Source: Stenotrophobium sp040387055 (lineage in GTDB: Bacteria; Pseudomonadota; Gammaproteobacteria; Nevskiales; Nevskiaceae). Taken from it: a stretch of 20,944 nucleotides of DNA. The position numbers and the translations under genes are program-made. The notes beneath the pieces were generated by a model that saw only the letters and a list, made by a program, of their open reading frames with translations, was not told the origin of the DNA and did not search any database. Below are positions 1 to 6,760 of the stretch, piece after piece (position 1 is the first letter of the stretch; every line of letters starts with the position of its first letter). The stretch is from positions 1 to 20,944 of the forward strand of contig JAZKEM010000048.1 in the NCBI GenBank assembly GCA_040387055.1. The letters are read 5' to 3'.

Positions 1-97
1 CTTTGACAATGATTCGGTTACGCGTGAGATCCACGCGCTCGACCGCCTTATTCAGACGTTCCACCGTTGCATCATCAAAATGCACTGAAAAATTCAT
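1..97 (-). CDS. Partial ribbon-helix-helix (CopG/antitoxin-like) protein, N-terminus only
   Basis: The first 32 codons are visible; the gene leaves the window at position 1. The peptide begins MNFSVHFDDATVERLNKAVE and continues through a Leu-Thr-Arg-Asn-Arg turn. A short beta strand followed by an amphipathic helix, with a turn before a second helix, is typical of ribbon-helix-helix DNA-binding proteins such as CopG-type regulators and type II antitoxins. These bind DNA as dimers through the N-terminal strand and usually repress their own promoter. A perfect 18-bp palindrome lies 12 bp upstream of the ATG, which fits autoregulation. If this is an antitoxin, a toxin gene would be expected next on the minus strand, outside the window. 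No clear Shine-Dalgarno sequence is seen. The fold assignment is fairly safe, but the antitoxin role is inference. Confidence 0.6.
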   Translation of the reverse strand, partial: MNFSVHFDDATVERLNKAVERVDLTRNRIIVK

Positions 98-109
98 GGC
101 TTAAGTCAC

Positions 110-127
110 AACATAACAGGTTATGTT
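110..127. promoter_or_regulatory. Perfect 18-bp palindrome, candidate operator of the RHH gene
   Basis: Two 8-bp arms, AACATAAC and GTTATGTT, flank a central AG. The site lies 12 bp upstream of the RHH start codon, where a promoter core or operator would be expected. RHH repressors commonly bind such palindromes as dimers of dimers. There is no T-tract, and the loop is too small for a terminator. The symmetry is read directly from the sequence; the operator role is inferred. Confidence 0.45.
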
Positions 128-233
128 AGTTTGCATGATCCAAGCAAAAGGCGCAAGGGTTTTGACGGGATATGCACTTATCGCGAAGAGCGCCACCAAA
201 CGAGCGAGTCGACGCAGCGCTGCCCAGCCTGAC

Positions 234-665
234 TCAGGTAAAAAAGCCAAGGGTCAGCGCGGCCAGCACCAGATAACGGGCGGATTTAGCGAAAGTAACG
301 ATTAAGAAAAAGCGCCAAAAGGGCTCTCGCATAACGCCAGCCACGACAGTGAGCGGATCGCCAATGATTGGCATCCAGCTGAGCAGGAGCGACCAGCGAC
401 CAAACTTTTGGTAAGACTGCTGCGCTTTTTCTAGTTTGTCTTTGCTGACAGGAAACCAGCTTTTGTGCCGATAGCGTTCGATCGAGCGCCCCAACAACCA
501 GTTCAGCGCTGAGCCCAGAACATTGCCAGTGATTGCCACAGTCAGAAGCGCCCAAACGGCATAACGTTCCGTCATCAGCAAGCCAACCAAGACCGCCTCT
601 GACTGCATCGGCAGCAAAGTGGCGGCCCCGAAGGCTGCTAGGAATAGTCCGAGATAGGCAGACAA
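234..665 (-). CDS. yqaA: YqaA family (DedA/VTT superfamily) inner-membrane protein
   Basis: The product is 143 residues, close to E. coli YqaA (142). It shows the family signatures ATLLP followed by SEAVLVG near the N-terminus, GNxxGSxxNWLLGR in the middle, and LLSWMPIIGDPLTVVAG with an FxKSxRY segment near the C-terminus. Several hydrophobic stretches indicate an integral inner-membrane protein. The superfamily includes DedA proteins linked to membrane homeostasis and lipid flipping, but the role of YqaA itself is not settled. The start is TTG: the frame is open upstream, but no ATG or GTG occurs there before a stop, and the resulting N-terminus aligns well with YqaA. No good Shine-Dalgarno is visible. 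It lies downstream of gyrA on the same strand, behind a terminator, so it probably has its own promoter. Family confidence is high; the start is moderate. Confidence 0.85.
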   Translation of the reverse strand: MSAYLGLFLAAFGAATLLPMQSEAVLVGLLMTERYAVWALLTVAITGNVLGSALNWLLGRSIERYRHKSWFPVSKDKLEKAQQSYQKFGRWSLLLSWMPIIGDPLTVVAGVMREPFWRFFLIVTFAKSARYLVLAALTLGFFT

Positions 666-694
666 ATGGGCTAGCGAAGTCGTAGTCCAGTAAA

Positions 695-720
695 CGCTAG
701 GCTGGCCACTGCACCTAGCG
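695..720 (-). repeat. 7-bp inverted repeat (CGCTAGG/CCTAGCG) with clustered CTAG, upstream of yqaA
   Basis: The arms CGCTAGG (695-701) and CCTAGCG (714-720) are separated by 12 nt. A third CTAGCG copy occurs at 671-676, so three CTAG tetranucleotides fall within about 50 bp. CTAG is generally rare in proteobacterial DNA. On the minus strand the hairpin is followed by only three T residues. It could therefore be a weak second terminator after gyrA, a processing structure, or a protein site in the yqaA promoter region. Confidence 0.35.
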
Positions 721-725
721 CTTCA

Positions 726-766
726 AAAATTTTGGGCGCGCGATGATTTATCACCGCAGCGCCCAA
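726..766 (-). terminator. Rho-independent terminator of gyrA
   Basis: On the minus strand an 8-bp stem (TTGGGCGC pairing with GCGCCCAA; plus-strand arms 732-739 and 759-766) with a 19-nt loop is followed directly by AATTTTTG. It sits 10 bp past the gyrA stop codon. The stem is GC-rich and the T-run is in the correct place. The long loop makes it somewhat atypical. Confidence 0.65.
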
Positions 767-775
767 TACTTATTC

Positions 776-3478
776 TTACTCTGCAGCAGGTTCGGAGCCG
801 GCTTCAGCGGCTGGAGCCTCGCCAACGACCACAGGGTCATCTTCGGATTCAATACGATCCAAACCAACCAAGCGGTCACCATCAACCGGACGCATGATGC
901 GAACGCCCTGCGTGTTACGGCCAGCGATGCGCACTTCTGAAGCGCGAGTGCGGATGAGGTTGCCGGATTCGGAGATCAGCATGATGTCGTGGCTGTCGTC
1001 GACGACCAAGGCGCCGATCAGGCGACCCGTCTTGTCGTTGAGCTGCTGACCAATCACGCCCTGACCACCACGGCCTTTGCGCGGGAACTGATCAACTGGC
1101 GTACGTTTGCCGAAGCCGTATTCAGAGACGGTCAGGATGTCGCCCTTGCTCGGGATGATCAGCGCGATGACGCGTGCGCCCTCGCCTGCGGTGTCGACTG
1201 CATCGTCGGCTTCATCCACCACTTCGACGACTTCTTCGCCGCCTTCTTCTTCGCTTGCAGCGAAGGTCTTGATCAGACGCATGCCGCGAACACCGGTGGC
1301 GCCGCGACCCATTGAGCGGACAGCGGTTTCAGGGAAGCGCATCGCGCGACCTGCGTCGGACAGAAGGATGATGTCGTTGCTGCCATTGGTCAGCGCAACG
1401 TCGACGAGTTCATCGTCGATACGCAGGTCAACCGCAATCAGGCCATTGCTACGGATATTGGCGAAGGCTTCCAGCGGAGTCTTCTTGACCGTGCCGCGGC
1501 GCGTTGCCATGAAGATGAACTGGCCAGCGAAGTCAGCTTCTGCAAAGCCCTTGATCGGCAGTACGGCGTTGATCTTTTCGTTGGCTTCCAGTGGCAGCAG
1601 GTTAACGAAGGGACGACCGCGCGAACCGCGTGAACCGGATGGCAGTTCGAACACACGCAGCTTGTAAGCCTTGCCCTGGCTGGAGAAGCACAGCAGCGTG
1701 TCGTGCGAATGCGTGACCCACAGGCGATCGACGAAATCTTCCTCTTTGGTTGCAGCGGCGAGCTTGCCGCGACCACCGCGCTTCTGCGCCTGGTACTCGT
1801 CGAGCGCAACAGCTTTTACGTAACCTTCGTGCGACAGCGTCACCACCATATCCTGCGGCGGAATCAGATCTTCGCGTGCGATGTTGAGCGCAGCACCAGT
1901 GATTTCGGTGCGGCGTGCGTCGCCATACTGTTCCTTGATTTCGAGCAGTTCGCCGCGAATCACAGACAGCAGACGCGCTTCGGAACCGAGAATGTCGAGG
2001 TAATCGGCAATCGCTTCGAGCAGCTCCTTGAACTCTTCGTGAATCTTGTCCTGCTCAAGGCCGGTGAGGCGATGCAGACGTAGTTCGAGGATTGCTTGAG
2101 CCTGTGCTTCGGATAGGCGGTAGCCGCCTTCAACCAAACCAAACTCAATGCCGAGATCCGCGGGACGCGATGAGCCAGCGCCGGTGCGTTCCAGCATTGC
2201 AACAACCGGACCCGCAACCCAAAGACGTGACTGCAAGCCTTTCTTGGCTTCTGCCGGATTCGGGCTGGCTTTAATCAGTGCAATCACTTCGTCGATGTTG
2301 GCGAGCGCAATCGACAGACCTTCCAACACATGCGCACGTTCGCGTGCCTTACGAAGCAGGTAGCGCGTACGGCGCGTAACGACTTCGCGACGGTGACGAA
2401 CAAAGATTTCGAGCAGTTCCTTCAACGCCAGCGTACGTGGCTGGCCGTTGTCGATGGCGACCATGTTGAGACTGAACACGGTCTGCAACTGGGTCTGCTG
2501 GAACAGGTTGTTCAACACGACATCGACGTTTTCGCCGCGGCGCGTTTCGATGACCATGCGCATGCCGTCCTTGTCGGACTCGTCGCGCAGTTCGGTGATG
2601 CCTTCAACGCGCTTTTCCTTGACCAGATCAGCAATCTTCTCAAGCAAGCGGGCCTTGTTCACCTGGTACGGCAATTCGGTGACGATGATCGCTTGTTTGT
2701 CAGCTGAGCCAGCAACATCTTCGAAGTGCGTACGTGCACGCAAAACAATGCGACCGCGGCCCGTAGCGTAGGCATCAACCATGCCGTGCGCGTCGAGAAT
2801 CAAGCCAGCGGTTGGAAAGTCCGGCGCCGGAATCAGCTTCATCAACGCGGCCAGATCAATCTCTGGGTTGTCGATGACCGCAACGCAACCATCAATCACT
2901 TCCGAAAGATTGTGCGGCGGGATGTTGGTCGCCATACCGACGGCGATACCAGAGCTGCCGTTAACCAGCAGGTTCGGGATCTTGGTTGGCAGCACCGACG
3001 GTTCTTGCTCAGAGCCGTCGTAGTTAGGAATGAAATCGACGGTCTCTTTGTCGATGTCGGCCATCAGTTCATGCGCGATGCGCGTCATGCGGATTTCGGT
3101 GTAACGCATGGCGGCTGGGTTGTCGCCGTCTACCGAACCGAAGTTGCCTTGACCATCAACCAACAGATAACGCAGCGAGAACGGCTGCGCCATACGGACG
3201 ATGGTGTCGTAAATCGCGGTGTCACCGTGCGGATGGTATTTACCCATCACGTCACCGACGATACGTGCCGATTTTTTATAGGGCTTGTTGTAATCGTTGT
3301 TCTGCTCTTTCATCGCGAATAGAGAACGGCGATGAACAGGCTTTAAGCCGTCGCGTGCGTCTGGAAGTGCGCGACCCACAATCACGCTCATGGCGTAATC
3401 GAGGTATGAACGCTTCATCTCATCTTCGAGATTGACGGAGAGAATTTCTTTAGCGAATTCGGTCATGTGCTCGGCCAT
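776..3478 (-). CDS. gyrA: DNA gyrase subunit A
   Basis: GyrA pairs with GyrB to introduce negative supercoils, breaking DNA through a phosphotyrosine link. The N-terminal block SYLDYAMSVIVGRALPDARD, the quinolone-resistance region HPHGDTAIYD, and AMRYTE carrying the catalytic Tyr (about residue 126; E. coli Tyr122) are all present. The C-terminal beta-pinwheel begins around the GyrA box, seen here as QKRGGRGK. Residue 87 (E. coli position 83) is Thr, and Asp is kept at 91 (E. coli 87). I chose the ATG at 3478 (900 residues). It has GAGG 5 nt upstream, and MAEHMTEFAKEI resembles known GyrA N-termini; the ATG at 3499 has no ribosome site. An acidic insertion of about 29 residues lies in the C-terminal domain near residues 738-766, and the tail is acidic. 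Identity is certain. Confidence 0.97.
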   Translation of the reverse strand: MAEHMTEFAKEILSVNLEDEMKRSYLDYAMSVIVGRALPDARDGLKPVHRRSLFAMKEQNNDYNKPYKKSARIVGDVMGKYHPHGDTAIYDTIVRMAQPFSLRYLLVDGQGNFGSVDGDNPAAMRYTEIRMTRIAHELMADIDKETVDFIPNYDGSEQEPSVLPTKIPNLLVNGSSGIAVGMATNIPPHNLSEVIDGCVAVIDNPEIDLAALMKLIPAPDFPTAGLILDAHGMVDAYATGRGRIVLRARTHFEDVAGSADKQAIIVTELPYQVNKARLLEKIADLVKEKRVEGITELRDESDKDGMRMVIETRRGENVDVVLNNLFQQTQLQTVFSLNMVAIDNGQPRTLALKELLEIFVRHRREVVTRRTRYLLRKARERAHVLEGLSIALANIDEVIALIKASPNPAEAKKGLQSRLWVAGPVVAMLERTGAGSSRPADLGIEFGLVEGGYRLSEAQAQAILELRLHRLTGLEQDKIHEEFKELLEAIADYLDILGSEARLLSVIRGELLEIKEQYGDARRTEITGAALNIAREDLIPPQDMVVTLSHEGYVKAVALDEYQAQKRGGRGKLAAATKEEDFVDRLWVTHSHDTLLCFSSQGKAYKLRVFELPSGSRGSRGRPFVNLLPLEANEKINAVLPIKGFAEADFAGQFIFMATRRGTVKKTPLEAFANIRSNGLIAVDLRIDDELVDVALTNGSNDIILLSDAGRAMRFPETAVRSMGRGATGVRGMRLIKTFAASEEEGGEEVVEVVDEADDAVDTAGEGARVIALIIPSKGDILTVSEYGFGKRTPVDQFPRKGRGGQGVIGQQLNDKTGRLIGALVVDDSHDIMLISESGNLIRTRASEVRIAGRNTQGVRIMRPVDGDRLVGLDRIESEDDPVVVGEAPAAEAGSEPAAE

Positions 3479-3499
3479 GGACGCCTCATCTGCGTCCAT
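3477..3499 (-). promoter_or_regulatory. Hairpin holding the gyrA ribosome-binding site in its loop
   Basis: On the minus strand ATGGACGC, a 7-nt loop AGATGAG, and GCGTCCAT form a perfect 8-bp inverted repeat. The loop plus the next base carries the Shine-Dalgarno core GAGG. The right arm runs into the AT of the gyrA start codon at 3478, and the left arm begins with the alternative upstream ATG at 3499. Folding would leave the Shine-Dalgarno exposed in a loop but partly pair the start codon. This could tune translation initiation. The structure is read directly; the function is inference. Confidence 0.5.
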
Positions 3500-3525
3500 T
3501 ATTTTTTAGTTAGAAAGTCGATCAA
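3498..3525 (-). promoter_or_regulatory. Candidate proximal gyrA promoter
   Basis: On the minus strand TTGATC (plus-strand 3520-3525) and AATAAT (3498-3503) are separated by 16 bp, a reasonable sigma-70 match. The -35 box overlaps the T-tail of the terminator just upstream. Transcription would start near 3491, giving a very short leader that retains the Shine-Dalgarno sequence. Predicted by eye only. Confidence 0.4.
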
Positions 3526-3553
3526 AAAAGCAGCTCAAAACAAGGCTGCTTTT
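3524..3553 (-). terminator. Intrinsic terminator between mtnA and gyrA (possible leader attenuator)
   Basis: On the minus strand AAAAGCAGC, a 10-nt loop, and GCTGCTTTT form a 9-bp stem that runs into six T residues. It can end mtnA transcripts. A TACAAT box lies about 10 bp upstream of it, so any transcript from that promoter would meet this hairpin within its first nucleotides. That makes it either the mtnA terminator alone or an attenuator in a gyrA leader. Confidence 0.6.
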
Positions 3554-3562
3554 ATTAGCGAA

Positions 3563-3571
3563 ATTGTAACA
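3563..3571 (-). promoter_or_regulatory. Candidate distal gyrA promoter, extended -10
   Basis: TGTTACAAT on the minus strand matches an extended -10 element (TG-N-TACAAT). No good -35 hexamer is seen at 16-18 bp upstream, which is tolerated for extended -10 promoters. Two GGGCTCG copies 12 bp apart lie just upstream (plus-strand 3575-3593). The predicted start is close to the terminator hairpin. Confidence 0.4.
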
Positions 3572-3656
3572 TATCGAGCCCCAAAACGAGCCCTAAAAAT
3601 AGGACTCAAATCTAGGCTGATTTCAGGCCAAAAAGCTTGACGTTTGGCAGTGTTTT

Positions 3657-3677
3657 GAGGGTGGAAAATCCACCCTC
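3657..3677 (-). repeat. 9-bp hairpin just past the mtnA stop, without T-tract
   Basis: GAGGGTGGA and TCCACCCTC form a perfect 9-bp stem with a 3-nt loop, starting 9 bp past the mtnA stop. On the minus strand it is followed by AAAACAC rather than a T-run, so it does not look like a normal intrinsic terminator. It could protect the mtnA 3' end from exonucleases. Confidence 0.5.
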
Positions 3678-3686
3678 GCCAAGACC

Positions 3687-4688
3687 CTAGCCCAACAGCG
3701 CGTTGAGCTTGTCCGCATCCGGGTTGAGAATGACGCCACGCTCGCAAACGATGGCATCAATCAGTTCGGCTGGCGTGACATCAAAAACTGGGTTGAAAGC
3801 GTCGTAACCAACAGGCGCAACCATCTGGCCGCGGAACTCGGTGAGTTCCTTGGCAGTGCGCTCTTCGATAGGAATTTCAGCGCCACTGCGGCAACGCAGA
3901 TCGAAGGTACCGCTGGGCGCCACCACCATGAACTTCACGCCATGACGCTTGGCGGCTACAGCCAGCATGTAAGTGCCAATCTTGTTCGCGGTGTCGCCAT
4001 TGGCGGCAATGCGATCCGCGCCAACGATGACCCAGTCGATCTTCTCGCGGCTCATCAAATGCGCGGCAGCGCCGTCTGCGAGCAGCTGTGCTGGGATGCC
4101 CTCCTGCTGCAGTTCCCAAGCTGTCAGGCGCGCGCCTTGTAGCCAGGGACGGGTTTCGGTGTTGTAAACGCGGGTGATGCGATTCATTGCATAGCCGCTG
4201 CGAATCACGCCCAGTGCGGTGCCATGACCGCCGGTAGCAAGTGCGCCGGTGTTGCAGTGAGTGAGGACATGGGCATTAGCAGGCAACAGTGCAGCGCCGA
4301 GCTCGCCCATTTTGAGATTCTGCGCGAGATCTTCGTCGTGAATGGCAATGGCTTCCTTCTCCAAAGCCTCAACCGTTGGCGTGCGCAACCAAACACCGCG
4401 CATACGCTCCAGTGCCCAGCGCAGATTGACTGCCGTCGGACGTGAGGCCGCCAGCACTTCGGAAGCACGCGCAAAAGAGTCGTGCTCCTGCTGTACGGAC
4501 AGCACCAGACCATAGGCGGCAGCAATGCCAATCGCCGGTGCACCACGCACGGCCATGCCATGAATCGCATCGGCGACGTCTTTAGCCGTCAGGCAATCCA
4601 GATAAACCACTTCAGCCGGTAGCAAGCGCTGATCCAGAAGTCGGAGGCGGTTGCGGTCCCAAATAATCGGATTAACAGCGTTGCTCAT
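3687..4688 (-). CDS. mtnA: S-methyl-5-thioribose-1-phosphate isomerase
   Basis: MtnA converts 5-methylthioribose-1-phosphate to 5-methylthioribulose-1-phosphate in the cytoplasmic methionine salvage pathway. The 333-residue product has the IF-2B-related fold signatures: MAVRGAPAIGIAAAYG near the N-terminus, HCNTGALATGGHGTALG with the catalytic Cys at about 145, and VIVGADRIAANGDTANKIG with the catalytic Asp at about 225. The open frame runs upstream to about 5042, but that part overlaps the divergent mtaD gene antisense and is not family-like. The ATG at 4688 gives the expected MSNAVNPIIWD start. The ribosome site is weak. It is divergent from mtaD, whose product acts earlier in the same pathway, with 54 bp between them. 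Transcription would run towards gyrA unless stopped at 3524-3553. Confidence 0.95.
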   Translation of the reverse strand: MSNAVNPIIWDRNRLRLLDQRLLPAEVVYLDCLTAKDVADAIHGMAVRGAPAIGIAAAYGLVLSVQQEHDSFARASEVLAASRPTAVNLRWALERMRGVWLRTPTVEALEKEAIAIHDEDLAQNLKMGELGAALLPANAHVLTHCNTGALATGGHGTALGVIRSGYAMNRITRVYNTETRPWLQGARLTAWELQQEGIPAQLLADGAAAHLMSREKIDWVIVGADRIAANGDTANKIGTYMLAVAAKRHGVKFMVVAPSGTFDLRCRSGAEIPIEERTAKELTEFRGQMVAPVGYDAFNPVFDVTPAELIDAIVCERGVILNPDADKLNALLG

Positions 4689-4707
4689 GATCAGGCTCAG
4701 GTAAAAT
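4681..4707 (+). promoter_or_regulatory. Candidate mtaD promoter in the mtnA/mtaD divergent region
   Basis: TAAAAT at 4702-4707 is a good -10 match and lies 35 bp before the mtaD ATG. The best -35 is TTGCTC at 4681-4686 with a short 15-bp spacer, overlapping the first codons of mtnA. A minus-strand TAGAAT (4718-4723) could serve mtnA but has no convincing -35. Only 54 bp separate the two genes, so their promoters probably overlap. Confidence 0.3.
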
Positions 4708-4742
4708 CGTTCCGCTAATTCTAACCTTCTGATTGTGAATCT

Positions 4743-6053
4743 ATGCAGATTGATCTGCTTGTCTTTCCGCGCTGGCTCGTTCCGGTTGAACCCGCAGGTG
4801 TTGTGCTTGAAGAGCACGCGCTGGCAATCGATGCTGGCCGCATTGTCGCAGTATTGCCCGCTGACGAAGCGCGTCGTAGCTTTGAAGCGCGCGAAACACT
4901 GACACTGGCGGATCACGCAGTGATGCCTGGCCTCGTCAACGCGCATGCCCATAGCGCAATGACGCTGATGCGCGGCATCGCCGACGATCTGCCGCTGATG
5001 GATTGGTTGCAAAACCACATCTGGCCAACAGAAGGCGCGCATATGAGTCGTGAATTCTGCGAAGACGGTTTGCGACTCGCAGCTGCTGAAATGATTCGTG
5101 GCGGCACGACTTGCGTTAACGATATGTATTTCTTCCCCGATGCTTCAGTTGCCGTTGCAAACAGCGTTGGGCTGCGCGCTGCCGTCGGCATGGTGGTGCT
5201 GGACTTCCCATCTGCCTGGGCACAGAACTCGGACGAGTACATTCACAAAGGCCTTGAAGTTCACGACTCACTTAGAGGCAATCAGCTTGTGCGCGCAGTG
5301 TTTGCACCGCACGCGCCCTACACCGTTTCTGACGCGCCGCTGCGCACGATTCGCAAATACGCCAACGAACTCGGCATTGGCGTTCACATGCATGTGCATG
5401 AGACGGCGTTTGAAGTGGCGAGCGCGGTCGAGGCCACTGGCAAACGTCCGTGGCAGCGATTGAAAGAACTTGATTTGCTCGGACCTGACTTTATCGCCGT
5501 ACATATGACGCAACTCACCGACGAAGAAATCGCTGAAGCCGCACAGTTCGGCGTTTCGATCGCACATTGCCCTGAATCAAATCTCAAACTCGCCAGCGGC
5601 TTTTGTCCTGTCGATAAATTATTGAAGGCTGGCGTAAACGTCGCCATCGGCACCGACGGCGCAGCCAGCAATAACGATCTCGATCTTCTTGGCGAAATGC
5701 GCACTGGCGCATTGCTTGCCAAAGGCGTATCAGGTGATCCGCTCGCGTTGTCTGCACCACAGGCGCTGCACATGGCCACGCTCGCAGGAGCTAAGGCACT
5801 GGGCTGGGAGCAAGAGTCTGGCTCGCTGGTAAAAGGTAAGTCGGCAGACTTCATCGCCGTGAACCTTGACCGCGCTGGCACACAGCCGGTTTATAACGTG
5901 CTCTCGCATCTGGTCTACGCAGCGAATCGCGATCAGGTCACTGATGTTTATGTCGCAGGCCGCGCACTGATGCGCGATGGGCGTTTGCTGACGGTTGATG
6001 AAAAAGCCACCGTGCAGAAAGCACGCGAGTGGCAACTAAGGATTAAGAAATGA
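4743..6053 (+). CDS. mtaD: 5'-methylthioadenosine/S-adenosylhomocysteine deaminase (TRZ/ATZ amidohydrolase)
   Basis: A 436-residue amidohydrolase-superfamily metalloenzyme. Metal and active-site motifs are in order: the HAH pair at residues 68 and 70 (VNAHAHSAMTLMRG), HVHET, HCPESNLKLASG, and IGTDGAASNNDLDLLGEM with the metal Asp near 305. In Pseudomonas the gene at this position encodes MtaD, which deaminates 5'-methylthioadenosine to 5'-methylthioinosine; a phosphorylase encoded elsewhere then feeds MtnA. The divergent mtnA neighbour supports that substrate over S-adenosylhomocysteine or triazines, although the family is catalytically broad. The start is the only ATG giving the family N-terminus; the ribosome site is weak. 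The stop overlaps the ubiG start by 4 bp (ATGA), so the two are translationally coupled. Confidence 0.92.
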   Translation: MQIDLLVFPRWLVPVEPAGVVLEEHALAIDAGRIVAVLPADEARRSFEARETLTLADHAVMPGLVNAHAHSAMTLMRGIADDLPLMDWLQNHIWPTEGAHMSREFCEDGLRLAAAEMIRGGTTCVNDMYFFPDASVAVANSVGLRAAVGMVVLDFPSAWAQNSDEYIHKGLEVHDSLRGNQLVRAVFAPHAPYTVSDAPLRTIRKYANELGIGVHMHVHETAFEVASAVEATGKRPWQRLKELDLLGPDFIAVHMTQLTDEEIAEAAQFGVSIAHCPESNLKLASGFCPVDKLLKAGVNVAIGTDGAASNNDLDLLGEMRTGALLAKGVSGDPLALSAPQALHMATLAGAKALGWEQESGSLVKGKSADFIAVNLDRAGTQPVYNVLSHLVYAANRDQVTDVYVAGRALMRDGRLLTVDEKATVQKAREWQLRIKK

Positions 6054-6760
6054 GCAGCAATGTAAATGTCGATCCCGGCGAGATTTCTCGCTTCGAAAAA
6101 ATGGCCGCAACCTGGTGGGACCCACGCGGTGAGATGGGCCCATTGCACAGCATTAATCCACCACGCGTTCGCTATATCGAACAATGTGCAGGCGGACTCA
6201 AAGGCAAGAAGGCGCTGGACGTCGGCTGTGGCGGCGGCATTCTGACCGAAGCCCTCGTTGCCAAAGGCGCAGATGCCACCGGCATTGATCTGGCTGAGGC
6301 CTCACTCGAAGTAGCGAAGCTGCACGGCTTGGAATCCGGCATCAAAGCTAACTACCAAAACATTCCAGCCGAAGAACTCGCACGCCAGCAGCCAGAAAGT
6401 TTTGATCTGGTTTGTTGCTTGGAAATGCTGGAGCACGTCCCTGCCCCCGCACAAACGATCAAGGCCTGCGCACAACTCACAGTGCCTGGCGGCACCGTGG
6501 TTTTCTCAACGATCAATCGCAATCCGAAAGCCTACGCACTGACGATTCTGGGCGCGGAATATGTGATGAATTTGATTCCACGTGGTACGCATGACTACGC
6601 CAAATTTATCCGCCCATCCGAGCTTGCACAGTGGGCTCGCGAAGCGGGCTTGGAAGTCGTTGCGATGAAAGGCATCCGCTACAACCCGCTGCTGAAAACC
6701 GCTTCGCTGGCTGATGACGTCGACGTTAATTATTTGATGCACTGCCGGAAGCCTGCATGA
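6050..6760 (+). CDS. ubiG: Ubiquinone biosynthesis O-methyltransferase
   Basis: UbiG carries out both SAM-dependent O-methylations of the ubiquinone ring at the inner face of the membrane. The 236-residue protein opens with the family block NVDPGEISRFEKMAATWWDP. The class I methyltransferase motif LDVGCGGG is at 56-63, followed by TGIDLAEASLEVAK, then CLEMLEHV. The C-terminal stretch GTHDYAKFIRPSEL, containing a typical UbiG DY(A/E)KFIxPSEL element, is also kept. AAGGA lies 7 nt before the ATG, inside the end of mtaD. Both ends overlap neighbours by ATGA (mtaD and mupP), so the three genes form one coupled unit. Confidence 0.96.
   Translation: MSSNVNVDPGEISRFEKMAATWWDPRGEMGPLHSINPPRVRYIEQCAGGLKGKKALDVGCGGGILTEALVAKGADATGIDLAEASLEVAKLHGLESGIKANYQNIPAEELARQQPESFDLVCCLEMLEHVPAPAQTIKACAQLTVPGGTVVFSTINRNPKAYALTILGAEYVMNLIPRGTHDYAKFIRPSELAQWAREAGLEVVAMKGIRYNPLLKTASLADDVDVNYLMHCRKPA

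Noticed and set aside
123..305. Small plus-strand frame near the left edge
   Set aside because: It overlaps the palindrome and the 3' end of yqaA, has no ribosome site and no recognisable features. The remaining 98-233 stretch holds only the palindrome.
2726..3322. A 198-codon plus-strand open frame opposite gyrA (and several shorter ones along gyrA)
   Set aside because: Fully antisense to conserved GyrA sequence, with composition expected of a shadow frame.
3657..3677. Hairpin considered as the mtnA terminator
   Set aside because: The minus-strand side after the stem is A-rich, not T-rich; the T-tailed hairpin at 3524-3553 fits better.
3535..3747. Minus-strand 70-codon frame between mtnA and gyrA
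   Set aside because: It starts inside mtnA in another frame and runs through hairpins and promoter-like sequence; not protein-like.
4689..5042. N-terminal extension of the mtnA frame up to 5042
   Set aside because: It crosses the divergent region and overlaps mtaD antisense; the family N-terminus begins at the ATG at 4688.
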